The notes: generated from the sequence alone by a model not told the origin. DNA of 64,000 nucleotides from Sulfitobacter delicatus (GCF_900102535.1 NZ_FNBP01000002.1:248001-312000), one strand, 5' to 3'; shown: positions 45,575-54,588, numbered from the stretch's first letter. A program made the numbers and translations.

Positions 45575-45949
45575 CTACCTTTGGGCTTTGTAGCATGACA
45601 GCATCCACTCGTTCGCGAAATCAGCTACAGCCCTTTCACGATGTTCCTTCGTGCTGAATCGGGGCCGTTCATATGCATCAATCACCATCTCTCGCATCGT
45701 TCCGCTTAAGCCAAAAGTCTTGTCAGCGTCTAACGCATCGGCCATCACTTCAGACATAGGCGATCCGTTCTGCCTCTTTAGCATCGTCAACTTTGCGAAA
45801 GCATCACCGATCACCAAGCCACAAAGCTCCTCAACCATTGGAAAACGGCCATCAGATGTAAGTTTCATCCCTTCGGAGTCCTGCGCTTGCAGACCTTGAG
45901 CAGATAAAGTCAGCACCATACAGAAAAGGCTCTTGTTAAATTTCATCAT
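45575..45949 (-). CDS. Exported hypothetical protein
   Basis: A 124-aa protein with a signal peptide (MMKFNKSLFCMVLTLSAQG). Its mature part ends in EWMLSCYKAQR and has a Cys in VEELCGLVIGDAFAKL. No domain is recognised. It lies alone between the palindrome-rich gap and the recombinase. Confidence 0.6.
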   Translation of the reverse strand: MMKFNKSLFCMVLTLSAQGLQAQDSEGMKLTSDGRFPMVEELCGLVIGDAFAKLTMLKRQNGSPMSEVMADALDADKTFGLSGTMREMVIDAYERPRFSTKEHRERAVADFANEWMLSCYKAQR

Positions 45950-46256
45950 TGACGAAATCCTTCAGTTTCGATGTTTTCAATAGAGAGGCAAAGGGGCAGA
46001 ACATAGTCAACTGTTACATGTAATCATATTAGGGGTTCGACATTCAAAAGACTGAACTGAATGCCAGTTAATTCTCTGACATCCTGCCATCTTAGGTCAT
46101 ACAATCTCTAAACAGCCTCTTCATTCCCAGTTACTTGTAACGAGTTACCATCTCCAGTTTACCCCCCTTCCTTACTACCCACTTTAAGTAAGTCCTATAG
46201 GTTATATATAGTTTGTTCTCTCGTATACTAATACCATTTAGGGGGCTTCCGAAGCC
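45950..46256. other. AT-rich gap with two GTTAC-GTAAC type palindromes
   Basis: GTTACATGTAAT (46013-46024) and GTTACTTGTAAC (46130-46141) are palindromes of the same motif, with GTTACC (46144-46149) beside the second. The gap is rich in T/A (AGGTTATATATAG) and carries no gene. Promoter, operator or replication origin are all possible. Confidence 0.5.
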
Positions 46257-47531
46257 CTAGCTGGAAGACCATTCTACAGCCAGTTGGGGTGGCCTAAATC
46301 CCTTGTCACTATAGGCTTCCAAGAGGGCTTTTTTGGCATCTTCCACGCTGTCTGTAGGGGCGATGAGGCAGTCATGTATAGACAAACAGCCAATCCCCTT
46401 GTCTAGCAGGTAATTCATTGCCCGAATGATGATGTCGCTTTCTATCAGCATCAAGTCCATCCCGTGATCCTTACGAACCTTCGAGAGTGCGGGGTATGTC
46501 TCGCTGATAGCCTTTGCGTAGGTTTTCCAATCCCGGCCAGCGATCAGTTCAGAAGTTTTTTTGTCATCCCTGAAGCTCTTTGGCCAACTTTGCCGATCCA
46601 GTGAAACCCGATTTATAACAGCTTGGACAACCTTCTTGGTCAGCTTCCTATCTAAGCCCGATAGCTGTCCATAAGTGTAAAGGTCTTCTGTGTCAGGCAA
46701 GTCAAAGCCTATTTGTTCATCTTCTGCCAAGAGGCGCAAACCAGACGCATGAACATCAATCTCAGAGGTTGGATTGCCATCAATCAAGGTCTTCTGACGC
46801 CAACCATTAGTCTTGCTGGGTATATTGAAGGTTGAAGGGTAAATCCGCCCATGCGTTAACCGAGGCTGACCATCAGCTTGGGGTAGGTTTGTAAAGATGC
46901 GCCGATATTGAACCTGAACATCATCAGATTTGCCGTATGGAAACAAAACAAACTCATGACCGAGCAGCTTGTCGTTCAGTTCTTCCATGGGTGGTAAAAG
47001 GTCTTCCTTGATCCAACCCTTCCACTTGGGGTTTGCCATAAGCTCAATATCCCAAGGTGCTTGCAATAAATCTGTTCGGCCAAGCCGTATTTGTACGACA
47101 GGTGGATTCCAGGGTAGTTCATACACCTTAAAGGAAGGCATCTTACGCATTGGTGACTGTCCGGAAGCCCTATAGCGTATTTGTCGGTTCTTAGTCCTTA
47201 CACCGTGGTGCTTTAGCCATCCCATGGCCTCCAAGGCTTTCACTGTCTCAGACATAGCACGGTAAGGAATTGGCCATTTTCTAATGTTATAGCTGGAGCT
47301 ATTTAAATCAGTGTGAACAACGAAGTTTTTATCAGTTGTAACGGCCCAAAGTAGGCTTGTGAATGCATTGAACCTGTTCATCCTAGCGTCTGCTCTTGCG
47401 TGAGGACTGGCCCACTTGATCCGCTTGAATAGCTTTTGAGCTTCCTTGTAGACAGGGCTGGACTCATGTATGAAGTATCGAGGAACAGCAAAGGTGCCTT
47501 CGGTCTTTTCGTATACTGGCTTGGCAGTCAC
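46257..47531 (-). CDS. Polymerase-palm-like protein, possible element replication protein
   Basis: A 424-aa protein from GTG 47531 with AAGGACAAGGA upstream. Residues about 50-125 form helices with a possible winged-helix (PYRAMSETVKALEAMGWLKHHG). The C-terminal half shows a pattern like PolA and T7-type RNA polymerases. Motif A is EIDVHASGLRLLAE (Asp259), motif B is GLDRKLTKKVVQAVIN (Arg295, Lys299; the usual Tyr is Asn) and motif C is LSIHDCLIAP (His386, Asp387). The sequence GRIYPSTFNIPS before motif A is shared with unnamed proteins of phages and plasmids as I recall. I infer a primase/polymerase or initiator for the element. This is not proven. Confidence 0.6.
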   Translation of the reverse strand: MTAKPVYEKTEGTFAVPRYFIHESSPVYKEAQKLFKRIKWASPHARADARMNRFNAFTSLLWAVTTDKNFVVHTDLNSSSYNIRKWPIPYRAMSETVKALEAMGWLKHHGVRTKNRQIRYRASGQSPMRKMPSFKVYELPWNPPVVQIRLGRTDLLQAPWDIELMANPKWKGWIKEDLLPPMEELNDKLLGHEFVLFPYGKSDDVQVQYRRIFTNLPQADGQPRLTHGRIYPSTFNIPSKTNGWRQKTLIDGNPTSEIDVHASGLRLLAEDEQIGFDLPDTEDLYTYGQLSGLDRKLTKKVVQAVINRVSLDRQSWPKSFRDDKKTSELIAGRDWKTYAKAISETYPALSKVRKDHGMDLMLIESDIIIRAMNYLLDKGIGCLSIHDCLIAPTDSVEDAKKALLEAYSDKGFRPPQLAVEWSSS

Positions 47532-47697
47532 TTCAGCATCCTTGTCCTTGAATAGCTGCTTGGTGGCGTCAGGCGCTTAAATAGCGCCTTTTAAGGGTCA
47601 TTCCTCTATTTTGGCAGGTACCCTAGCCTAAAGCGACTAACGGCCATTAAAACGCCCTTCTATATTATGCTATAGGCTTCTGAGACGCACACCAACC

Positions 47698-49062
47698 CTA
47701 GCTGTCCTCACGGGGGCTCTGTGATGCGCTGCCCACGTCATATGAAATGCTCTGAATTATTGCGTTTTTCTCGGCAAAAGAAATGCCTCCAGCATAGATA
47801 CCATACGTCATAGTCCCGATTTCATGCCCGATGATGGCAGCCGCTTTGGGCTCTTCAACGCCGTTCTCTAGCATCATTGTGGCTAATGACCTTCTGAAAC
47901 TGTGAGCACCAACGCCACTCTTATAACTGCCAACTTTCTTAATGAGCCTGACAAATCGTTTACCCATACGCGTCGTTCGCTTTTCGTACTTATTCGGGGT
48001 CTGCCCTGTGAACAAAAAACCGTCTGTGGAATTGGCAACGAGACGTTCAACAACTGGCTTGATCTCGCTGTGAATTGGGATTTCACGCCAACCAGATTCT
48101 GACTTAGCATCTTCTACATTAAATCTGTCGTGGGCAACATCTTGCAGCTTGAAGTGCATTATTTCACTTATGCGGCAACCTGTGTGTGCAGCGATCTTGA
48201 TGAAGTCTTGCATCTCTTGATCTCGCGCAGCGTCTAGAAATTTTGTGTAGTCTTCGCGTGTAAATGCCGGACGTTTGCTTTGCGCTTTCTGAGACGAAGC
48301 CTGCTTGCTCTTTGTTGCTGGAGGCAAGGGGTCTTTCTCAAACGGGTTTTCTGGGGGGAAATATCCCCGCTTCCTGTGACTACACCAATTCCAATAACCA
48401 CGAATGAAGCCAATCCGCTTCTTGATGGTCGGTCGCGAACGGGACTCTAGCATATCTTCAACCCAGTCCTCCACCGCATGGCGAGTGATTTCTTCCAAAT
48501 TGGGAAACCGCTCAGAGAAGGTTTTCAAGGCACGCCTAGCTTCGTCCTTCGTCTTTGCTTCAGCTTCATAGTGCGTCAAAAATTCATCGACGTAGCTACC
48601 TGTCCAATCTTTAATCGCCATACTGTAGGCAAGGTATGTGTCTTCTTTTTCTTGCTCTGTGGTGTCGCCCCGATGGGTAGGATTGAAGAGATTATCCCTC
48701 TGTTCGTAGTCTCGCCAAACAGTCTCATCCAGCAAACCGAACAGTTCTGTTTTTGCTTCTTCCGGGCCATTGTGGTGACCCTGCAACCAAAGAGCATAAC
48801 GGGCCGCCTGCTCTGCTACGTCTACAGGCACTTCCCCACTCCTTGTGCGCCGTGCGAGTTCAATGTTCGCCTTCCAGCCCTCAATGTACGGCCACTTAAG
48901 ACGGTTTGCCTCACTTAGACTGCTCGTCTTTAGGGTGGCACTGAACCGTGTCTTTCCTTGAAAGTAGCGCTGAACATCTCCGGGAATCCTTAGCACCGCA
49001 AAATAGGTATTGTATTGCTTCTCCAGATAGGAGCTTTGCTTCGACATACGCTGATTTCCCAT
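47698..49062 (-). CDS. int: Tyrosine-recombinase integrase
   Basis: A 454-aa integrase with an N-terminal DUF6538-like arm-binding part (YNTYFAVLRIPGDVQRYFQGKT), a core-binding domain and the catalytic domain. The catalytic residues are HTGCRISEI (Arg), GAHSFRRSLAT (His-x-x-Arg), IIGHEIG (His) and TYGIYAGG (Tyr). It catalyses insertion at the tRNA-Glu. The start could be 49062 or 49047. The first overlaps the inner repeat. It sits 77 bp from the right attachment site. Confidence 0.93.
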   Translation of the reverse strand: MGNQRMSKQSSYLEKQYNTYFAVLRIPGDVQRYFQGKTRFSATLKTSSLSEANRLKWPYIEGWKANIELARRTRSGEVPVDVAEQAARYALWLQGHHNGPEEAKTELFGLLDETVWRDYEQRDNLFNPTHRGDTTEQEKEDTYLAYSMAIKDWTGSYVDEFLTHYEAEAKTKDEARRALKTFSERFPNLEEITRHAVEDWVEDMLESRSRPTIKKRIGFIRGYWNWCSHRKRGYFPPENPFEKDPLPPATKSKQASSQKAQSKRPAFTREDYTKFLDAARDQEMQDFIKIAAHTGCRISEIMHFKLQDVAHDRFNVEDAKSESGWREIPIHSEIKPVVERLVANSTDGFLFTGQTPNKYEKRTTRMGKRFVRLIKKVGSYKSGVGAHSFRRSLATMMLENGVEEPKAAAIIGHEIGTMTYGIYAGGISFAEKNAIIQSISYDVGSASQSPREDS

Positions 49063-49077
49063 AGGTTTTTACCATAG
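49058..49077 (+). repeat. Right inner 20-bp repeat, possible integrase arm site
   Basis: Exact copy of 43383-43402 at the integrase start, extended to CCATAGGTAACG. It could also let the integrase repress its own gene. Confidence 0.65.
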
Positions 49078-49138
49078 GTAACGTATAATGATGCAGTCAT
49101 ACATATAAAAAAGAAACATTCGACTACCTGTCTTCTCG

Positions 49139-49158
49139 TCCCCTACGGGCTGCCACTT
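49139..49158 (+). repeat. Right attachment site
   Basis: TCCCCTACGGGCTGCCACTT, identical to the tRNA-Glu 3' end at 43311-43330. The bases on either side differ, so the repeat is exactly 20 bp. Confidence 0.92.
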
Positions 49159-49936
49159 TATTCCTGAATTTCCGTAGATGAAGACTTGCGCCGATACGTT
49201 TTGCTGAACGCGAGGACCGCTATAACGCTGTCCTTAATCTAGTTCGATCATACTTAGGGTCAGGGCCTGTCCACGATTTCAGCGCGCTGGACACCGCACT
49301 TATCCGTCCGATTTCGCCCAGCATAATTTCTCTATGCGTCCTGCGGCAAAGACACAGTTTCTCTCCACTTAGCTAATCAAACAATTTCGCCCTGCCCGGC
49401 GGCGTTGCGTCGCTCCGACGTCTTGCATGCGCGCTTGGGGATGAGTCGTTCATCTCGCCTGCGCGCCCAATTCTTGCCCATTTCCCGCCGCCAAGAAGTC
49501 GACCAAAGCAGCCCGTGATAGCAGTCGTGGCTATGAGAGCCGAGATCCTCGGATGACCGCATCAGGCCAAACACAATACTGGCATCCCGCGTTAAAAGGC
49601 GCAGATTCATTCTATAGCCAGCCTTTAAAATCCCATTCTCCGCAATACCTTAAAGGTGTCGGTAGCTTTCGGTAGCCCGCGTCCCATAGCGCAATTTTGC
49701 TGAGCAAAAACCGGTCCGGGAAACGCTGCAAAGGCGCCTTGAAGACCCCGTTCCAAGCCATTGGGAAACAGTCTGTTTCTGAGAAAATGGATCGAATAAG
49801 GCGAAAAGATGGTAACAAATGTTAGTTGCCTTACCTGACCAAAGGAACCGTCGCGCTCTACTGTTTGCGCCGGATTGGAAAAACCAAGGCCTCTTGTGAG
49901 GCCTACATTGTCACGAATGAACCCTGGGGGGTTTGC
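49159..49936. other. 778-bp region without a recognisable gene
   Basis: Between the element and the polysaccharide genes. The only frame of some length (49377-49610, minus, 77 codons) has no recognisable domain or ribosome site. It probably holds the upstream control region of the sugar transferase gene and perhaps decayed sequence. Confidence 0.5.
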
Positions 49937-50707
49937 ATGAAGCATTTCAACGCGGACAGGCCGGGATACGGTTTGCACACCTACACAGCGCTCGCCCCAA
50001 GGCTTGAGCGTCCTGTGGCGCGTATGCAGCCCGCTGTTGCTGGCTATGCTGCCATCCCCCTCCCGAGCCGCTTGCCGAGTCTCAATCTTCGGCCCAAGGG
50101 GCTCTATGGCCGTTATGGCAAACCGGTGCTGGATCGCCTTTTGGTTATTGCAGCGTTGCCTATTGCGCTGCCGCTGATCGCGCTCTGCGCTTTCGCCCTG
50201 TGGATTGAAAGCGGCGTTCCCTTCTATACGCAGCCCCGTCTGGGGCGTGGTGGAAAGTGGTTTTCCATCCTTAAACTGCGCACGATGGTCCGTGATGCGG
50301 ATGCGGTACTTGAAAGCTATCTCGCTGAAAACCCTGCCATGCGCCGGGAATGGGACGAGATGCAAAAGCTCAAGGATGATCCACGCATCACTCCCGTGGG
50401 CAGCTTCCTGCGCGCCACGTCACTCGATGAGCTGCCACAGCTCTGGAACGTGCTGACCGGGGACATGAGCCTGATCGGTCCGCGTCCGATGATGCCCGAC
50501 CAGCTTGAGATGTATGGTGATCCGAAATCCTATTTCGCGCTGCGGCCCGGCATTACTGGGCTGTGGCAGGTCTCGGCGCGCAACAACAGTCGCTTTACCT
50601 ACCGCAATGAGGTGGACGGCGCCTATCGTCGCAACATATCTCTGCCTATGGATCTGACGATCCTCATGAAAACCGTGGGCGTTGTGCTGCGCCGGACAGG
50701 ATGCTGA
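49937..50707 (+). CDS. Initiating sugar transferase for exopolysaccharide
   Basis: A 256-aa polyprenyl-phosphate sugar-1-phosphate transferase of the WcaJ/ExoY type, which loads the first sugar on undecaprenyl phosphate. It has one membrane segment (RLLVIAALPIALPLIALCAF), then PRLGRGGKWFSILKLRTMV, RITPVGSFLRATSLDELPQLWNV, SLIGPRPMMPDQ and RPGITGLWQVSARN. The ATG at 49937 after GGGGGG is chosen. The sugar cannot be read from the sequence. It begins the plus-strand polysaccharide genes. Confidence 0.93.
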   Translation: MKHFNADRPGYGLHTYTALAPRLERPVARMQPAVAGYAAIPLPSRLPSLNLRPKGLYGRYGKPVLDRLLVIAALPIALPLIALCAFALWIESGVPFYTQPRLGRGGKWFSILKLRTMVRDADAVLESYLAENPAMRREWDEMQKLKDDPRITPVGSFLRATSLDELPQLWNVLTGDMSLIGPRPMMPDQLEMYGDPKSYFALRPGITGLWQVSARNNSRFTYRNEVDGAYRRNISLPMDLTILMKTVGVVLRRTGC

Positions 50708-50776
50708 CCATGCGCCCGCCCACATCGACAACCGGAATGCAGCCACGTCATGTTCAGAAAATCGAAAGGGAAGAAG

Positions 50777-51697
50777 ATGAAAGATAACTATGCATCCGAC
50801 GCCCTTGGGGCGGACAACAGCGACGTTCTGGCCTCCTTTGGCGGCGCAGGTATGCGCCACAGCATTCGGCCGCGCCGAACGGTGATTGAGCAGCTGGAGG
50901 ATGACGACGAGAACATCGACGTATTCCACCCCGCCCCGCTGCCCGCAACGGTTCGACCAGAACGTCAGAGCCATGCTGCGCCTGTCATCAGTGATGATCG
51001 TGCGCCCCGCTGGCAGGACCTGCGTGTCACCCGCCCCGGCCCCGGTGGAGATATGCCGCTGGTGGATGACAACCGCAACAGTGCCGCCGCGCGGGCCTTT
51101 GACCTGCTGCGCACGCGGCTGCGCCAGACCACGCTTGAGCATGGTTGGGTCAATATCGCAGTGGTCTCTCCAACGAGCGGTTGCGGCAATACTTTCACGG
51201 CGACCAATCTGGCGCTGAGCCTCTCGCGTGTGCCTGGGTCGCGGACCGTGTTGATGGATATGAATATGCGCAGCCCCGGCTTGGCCCGGGCATTCGATAT
51301 GCCTGCACCGGGCGCGATGAGCGATCTGCTAGGCGGGCGTGCGCCGCTTGGCGGCCATCTGCAGCGGGTTAGCGACACATTGGCGCTTGGCCTAAACGAC
51401 CAAGCCGAGGTTAACGCTGCCGAAATCCTGCAGGATGGCGCCACGGCTGAAACCCTGCTGCGCATGCGCGCCGCCCTGCGCCCGGAGATTGTGCTATACG
51501 ACATGCCGCCGATGCTGAGCCATGATGACCTCTCGGCCTTCCTGCCACAGCTTGATGGTGTTCTGCTGGTCTCTGATGGCAGCCAGACGATGGCACGTCA
51601 CCTGCGCGAATGTGAGCGTATGCTGGACGGTCAGGTGCCTCTGCTAGGCGTCGTGTTGAACCGCGCCCGCGCGTCCAGCCTACCAAAATACGCCTAA
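50777..51697 (+). CDS. CpsD/ExoP-like ATPase with altered P-loop
   Basis: A 306-aa protein of the polysaccharide co-polymerase kinase group. The Walker A region SPTSGCGNTFTATN has Asn138 where the ATP-binding Lys is expected. Walker A' (VLMDMN) and B (IVLYDMP) are kept in form. The usual C-terminal Tyr cluster for autophosphorylation is reduced to one Tyr (LPKYA). It may regulate chain length with the next gene without kinase activity. An acidic N-terminal 100 residues precede the fold. The start at 50777 follows GGGAAGAAG. Confidence 0.75.
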   Translation: MKDNYASDALGADNSDVLASFGGAGMRHSIRPRRTVIEQLEDDDENIDVFHPAPLPATVRPERQSHAAPVISDDRAPRWQDLRVTRPGPGGDMPLVDDNRNSAAARAFDLLRTRLRQTTLEHGWVNIAVVSPTSGCGNTFTATNLALSLSRVPGSRTVLMDMNMRSPGLARAFDMPAPGAMSDLLGGRAPLGGHLQRVSDTLALGLNDQAEVNAAEILQDGATAETLLRMRAALRPEIVLYDMPPMLSHDDLSAFLPQLDGVLLVSDGSQTMARHLRECERMLDGQVPLLGVVLNRARASSLPKYA

Positions 51698-51812
51698 CGG
51701 GACCGCTATCGTTGCGCCTGACGCCCTATTATCGCCCAATTGTTTTGGTCTAGGCTAAGAAAACCCGCCCGAGACAGGACGCGGGTGCTTGAGGCTGGCT
51801 GGAAAGAGACCG

Positions 51813-53120
51813 ATGGGACCGATCTACACTCTCGATGACTTCATCGACATGCTGCGCCGCCGTGCGGGGGTGATCATTACGATCATCCTGCTGGGCTGTA
51901 TTGCATCGGTCTTTTGGGCCCTATCTGTGCCCCATGTTTATCAGTCCTCGGAAGTGATCCAGATCGAACAGCCCAAGATCGCTAACGACCTTGCACCCTC
52001 GACCGTCGAAGGCTCTTCGGCGCGGCGATTGCAGCTGATCGAACAGCAATTGATGGCGCGGGGAAACCTTGTCGATATCATTGAGAAATACGGCCTATAT
52101 GAAGATTTGACAGCCCTGCGCATGACCGAAAAAGTCGATCTCCTGCGCCGTTCAGTCACTATTACCGGAGTGGCCGCCCCGCGTGAGGGTTATGGCGACG
52201 ACGGTCGTATTTCGGTCGTCACCTTCACCGCAGAGATGGACGACCCCGCCGACGCACAGGCCGTGGCCCGCGAATTTGCTGACCGGACCCGCGCCCTCTC
52301 TGCCGCGCAACGCCGCGAGCAAACCCGCGAGACTTTGGAGTTCTTTCAGCGTCAGGAAGAGAACCTCATTCGCGACATCGCACAGCTTGAAGCAGAACGC
52401 GCTGATTTCCGCTCTGAGAATGACCTCTCGCTCGACGGTGGTTTGGAATTCCGCCGGGGCGAGATTGGCAGTCTCAACGAAGCAATTCTCGAACTGGACC
52501 GCGAGATCATCGCGACGCGTCTGGCCCGCGAGCGGGTTAACCCCGACGCGCGCGCTGCGACCATCGCCCGCGAACAGGCCGATCTGGAAGCCACGCTCGA
52601 AAGCCTCACCACACAGCGCAACTTGCTCGAAGAGCAACGTGATGCCCTGAGTGCCAGTCTGCAAACCTCGCCGGAAGTCGATCGTGAGTTAGCCCGGTTC
52701 GAGCGCCGCTTGGAACAGTTGCAGGATCAGTTGGAAGTTATCACCGCCCGACGCAATGAGGCGGAGGTCGGCTTCTCGCTTGAAGCAGATGAGCGCGGCG
52801 AGAAACTGACCACATTGGAAGCGGCCGAACTGCCGGAATATCCGATCTCGCTCAGCCGGAAGAAACGCGCGGCCATTGGCGGCATGGCCAGCATCGCGCT
52901 GGCGCTGATTGTGGCTTTCCTGCTGGAGCTGCGCCGCCCGGTTATTCGCTCCGCGCGGCAAATGACCCGCGAAACGGGGTTGATCCCCGTGGTTTCGATC
53001 CCCGATCTCAGCCCGCGCGAAAAGCGCCGCACCTTAGGCAAAGTATGGCAGGAACGCTTGAAAGCGGGACAAAAGGGGCGCGCGGCTCGACAGGCGCGTA
53101 AGAACGCACGGCAGGGCTGA
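51813..53120 (+). CDS. Wzz/GumC-type chain-length determinant
   Basis: A 435-aa protein with two membrane helices, near the N-terminus (GVIITIILLGCIASVFWAL) and near the end (AAIGGMASIALALIVAFLLEL). A long periplasmic coiled coil (residues about 150-330, Glu/Arg/Leu-rich) lies between them. The order YTLDDFIDMLRRR, then VYQSSEVIQIEQP, and PEYPISLSRKKRA before the second helix is typical of polysaccharide co-polymerases. The CpsD-like gene lies just upstream, as expected for a split system. The ATG at 51813 has AAGAGA upstream. Confidence 0.88.
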   Translation: MGPIYTLDDFIDMLRRRAGVIITIILLGCIASVFWALSVPHVYQSSEVIQIEQPKIANDLAPSTVEGSSARRLQLIEQQLMARGNLVDIIEKYGLYEDLTALRMTEKVDLLRRSVTITGVAAPREGYGDDGRISVVTFTAEMDDPADAQAVAREFADRTRALSAAQRREQTRETLEFFQRQEENLIRDIAQLEAERADFRSENDLSLDGGLEFRRGEIGSLNEAILELDREIIATRLARERVNPDARAATIAREQADLEATLESLTTQRNLLEEQRDALSASLQTSPEVDRELARFERRLEQLQDQLEVITARRNEAEVGFSLEADERGEKLTTLEAAELPEYPISLSRKKRAAIGGMASIALALIVAFLLELRRPVIRSARQMTRETGLIPVVSIPDLSPREKRRTLGKVWQERLKAGQKGRAARQARKNARQG

Positions 53121-53122
53121 CC

Positions 53123-54508
53123 TCAGCCAAGCGTACTCAGGTCCAGCAGCCGGTCCCAATGCAGCCAGAGCGCGAGCCCACCAAGCCCGACAGCCACTGT
53201 GGCGAAGGTCAAGTCGTGCATACCGTCCCAGACATCATGCGCTTTGGCCAACCAGATCAGCACCAGATGTGACAGCACCATCGCAACCCCCATGCCAATA
53301 AGCGCGCCCGGCAGTCCCGCGTAGATCACGCCCACGAGCAGCAACCCGACCTGAAAGCTCGCCCGCGTGGCCGATGAAATAAAGAACCGCCGCGAATCCC
53401 CCGCAGCCAGCGCGGCCTGATCATAGGTCAGCCCGATCACCTGTGGCATCAGTGCCAGTGCCAAAACCACCAGTATCGTCCCGCTCGCCAGATAACGCGG
53501 GTCATAGAGCACCGACACCAGCCATGGCCCGGCCAGCGCCATCACCGCCAGCATCATCAGCAGACCGGCACTCAGCGCATAGCGCATTTTTTGTAGCTTG
53601 GCGTGGTCGCGGCCTTCCGTCTCGCGGTAGATCGGGATCATCACACGTCCGGTGACATTCTGCCCCAGCAAAAGCGGAAAGCTGGCAAGAAAATAGCCGA
53701 TATTGTAGATGCCCAAACCTTCCAGCGACAGGAATTTACCCAAGATCGCGCGGTCACCCTGACTGGCGAAGAACCAGAACATCGTCGACAGGAAAATCCA
53801 TTTTCCGAAATGCACCAGCTCCTGTGCTGCACTTTTCTCCCAGCGGAAGTGATTGGCCGCGCCGGGGAGGAGGAAATGCGTCAACACCAGCTTTGCCAGC
53901 GCCCCCACCACGCCACCGACCACCAGCGCTGCGACGGACTGCCAGATCACCGCGCCCACCACCATGACCACGATACCGATGACCTGCGAAGACAGGTCTA
54001 GCAGCGTCAGCCGCCCCATTTGCAAATGTCGATGCGCGGTCTCGATCCGGGTGGGGTTGAAACCAGACACCACGAGTGTGAGCGCGGCGATAGGTAGATA
54101 AGTCAGCAACAGCGGCGCGTCATAGAATTGCGCCACCGGCCACGTTAGCGCACAGGCTGCGAGCCAGAGGCCGATGCCGCGCAGGACTTGGATGGTATAG
54201 GCCGTATTCAGGAAATCCGGATCATCGCCGCGTTTGCTTTGCGCGATGGAGGGGGCGATGCCAACGTCCGAGAAGAGCGTCAGCCCCACGATCACCACTT
54301 GGATTAGCGCCATAAGACCAAAGGCCTCGGGGAAGAGCAGCCGTGTCAGGATCAGGTTGGAGCCCAGACGGAACGCCTGCGACGCGCCATAGCCCAGCAC
54401 AATCCATGACATCGACCGCAACGCGCGTGCCATCAGGCGATTGCCCGTCACCGCATGGGAAACCTTTGAAAACACCCGATCGCGCGCCTCTGTCAATTCT
54501 TGTCGCAA
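53123..54508 (-). CDS. Oligosaccharide flippase, Wzx/MOP type
   Basis: A 461-aa protein with 12 or more hydrophobic helices. The N-terminal motif GYGASQAFRLGSNLILTRLLFPEAFG is the polysaccharide-exporter signature. It would flip lipid-linked repeat units to the periplasm. The first codon used here is TTG at 54508. Internal starts (GTG or ATG) are possible. The gene is convergent with the Wzz gene and ends two bases after it. Confidence 0.88.
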   Translation of the reverse strand: MRQELTEARDRVFSKVSHAVTGNRLMARALRSMSWIVLGYGASQAFRLGSNLILTRLLFPEAFGLMALIQVVIVGLTLFSDVGIAPSIAQSKRGDDPDFLNTAYTIQVLRGIGLWLAACALTWPVAQFYDAPLLLTYLPIAALTLVVSGFNPTRIETAHRHLQMGRLTLLDLSSQVIGIVVMVVGAVIWQSVAALVVGGVVGALAKLVLTHFLLPGAANHFRWEKSAAQELVHFGKWIFLSTMFWFFASQGDRAILGKFLSLEGLGIYNIGYFLASFPLLLGQNVTGRVMIPIYRETEGRDHAKLQKMRYALSAGLLMMLAVMALAGPWLVSVLYDPRYLASGTILVVLALALMPQVIGLTYDQAALAAGDSRRFFISSATRASFQVGLLLVGVIYAGLPGALIGMGVAMVLSHLVLIWLAKAHDVWDGMHDLTFATVAVGLGGLALWLHWDRLLDLSTLG

Positions 54509-54588
54509 GACTAATGGCTTGCGCGCCCTTGTGCCAGTGGCAAGCGGGCGGGTAACAAGGTTTAACGCCCCCAGCCCGAGGCCCGCCT

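Larger units (their letters stand above)
43311..49158. mobile_element. 5.85-kb integrative element in tRNA-Glu
   Basis: Perfect 20-bp direct repeats mark the ends (43311-43330 inside the tRNA and 49139-49158). A tyrosine integrase lies next to the right end, and the content is AT-richer than the chromosome. Cargo includes a serine recombinase, a polymerase-palm-like protein and small unknown genes. No capsid, terminase or conjugation genes are visible, so it cannot move by itself as a phage or ICE. A satellite or other small integrative element is the best description. Confidence 0.88.

Noticed and set aside
49377-49610. 77-codon minus frame after the element
   Set aside because: No domain recognised and no ribosome site. 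Not strong enough to call a gene or transposase remnant.
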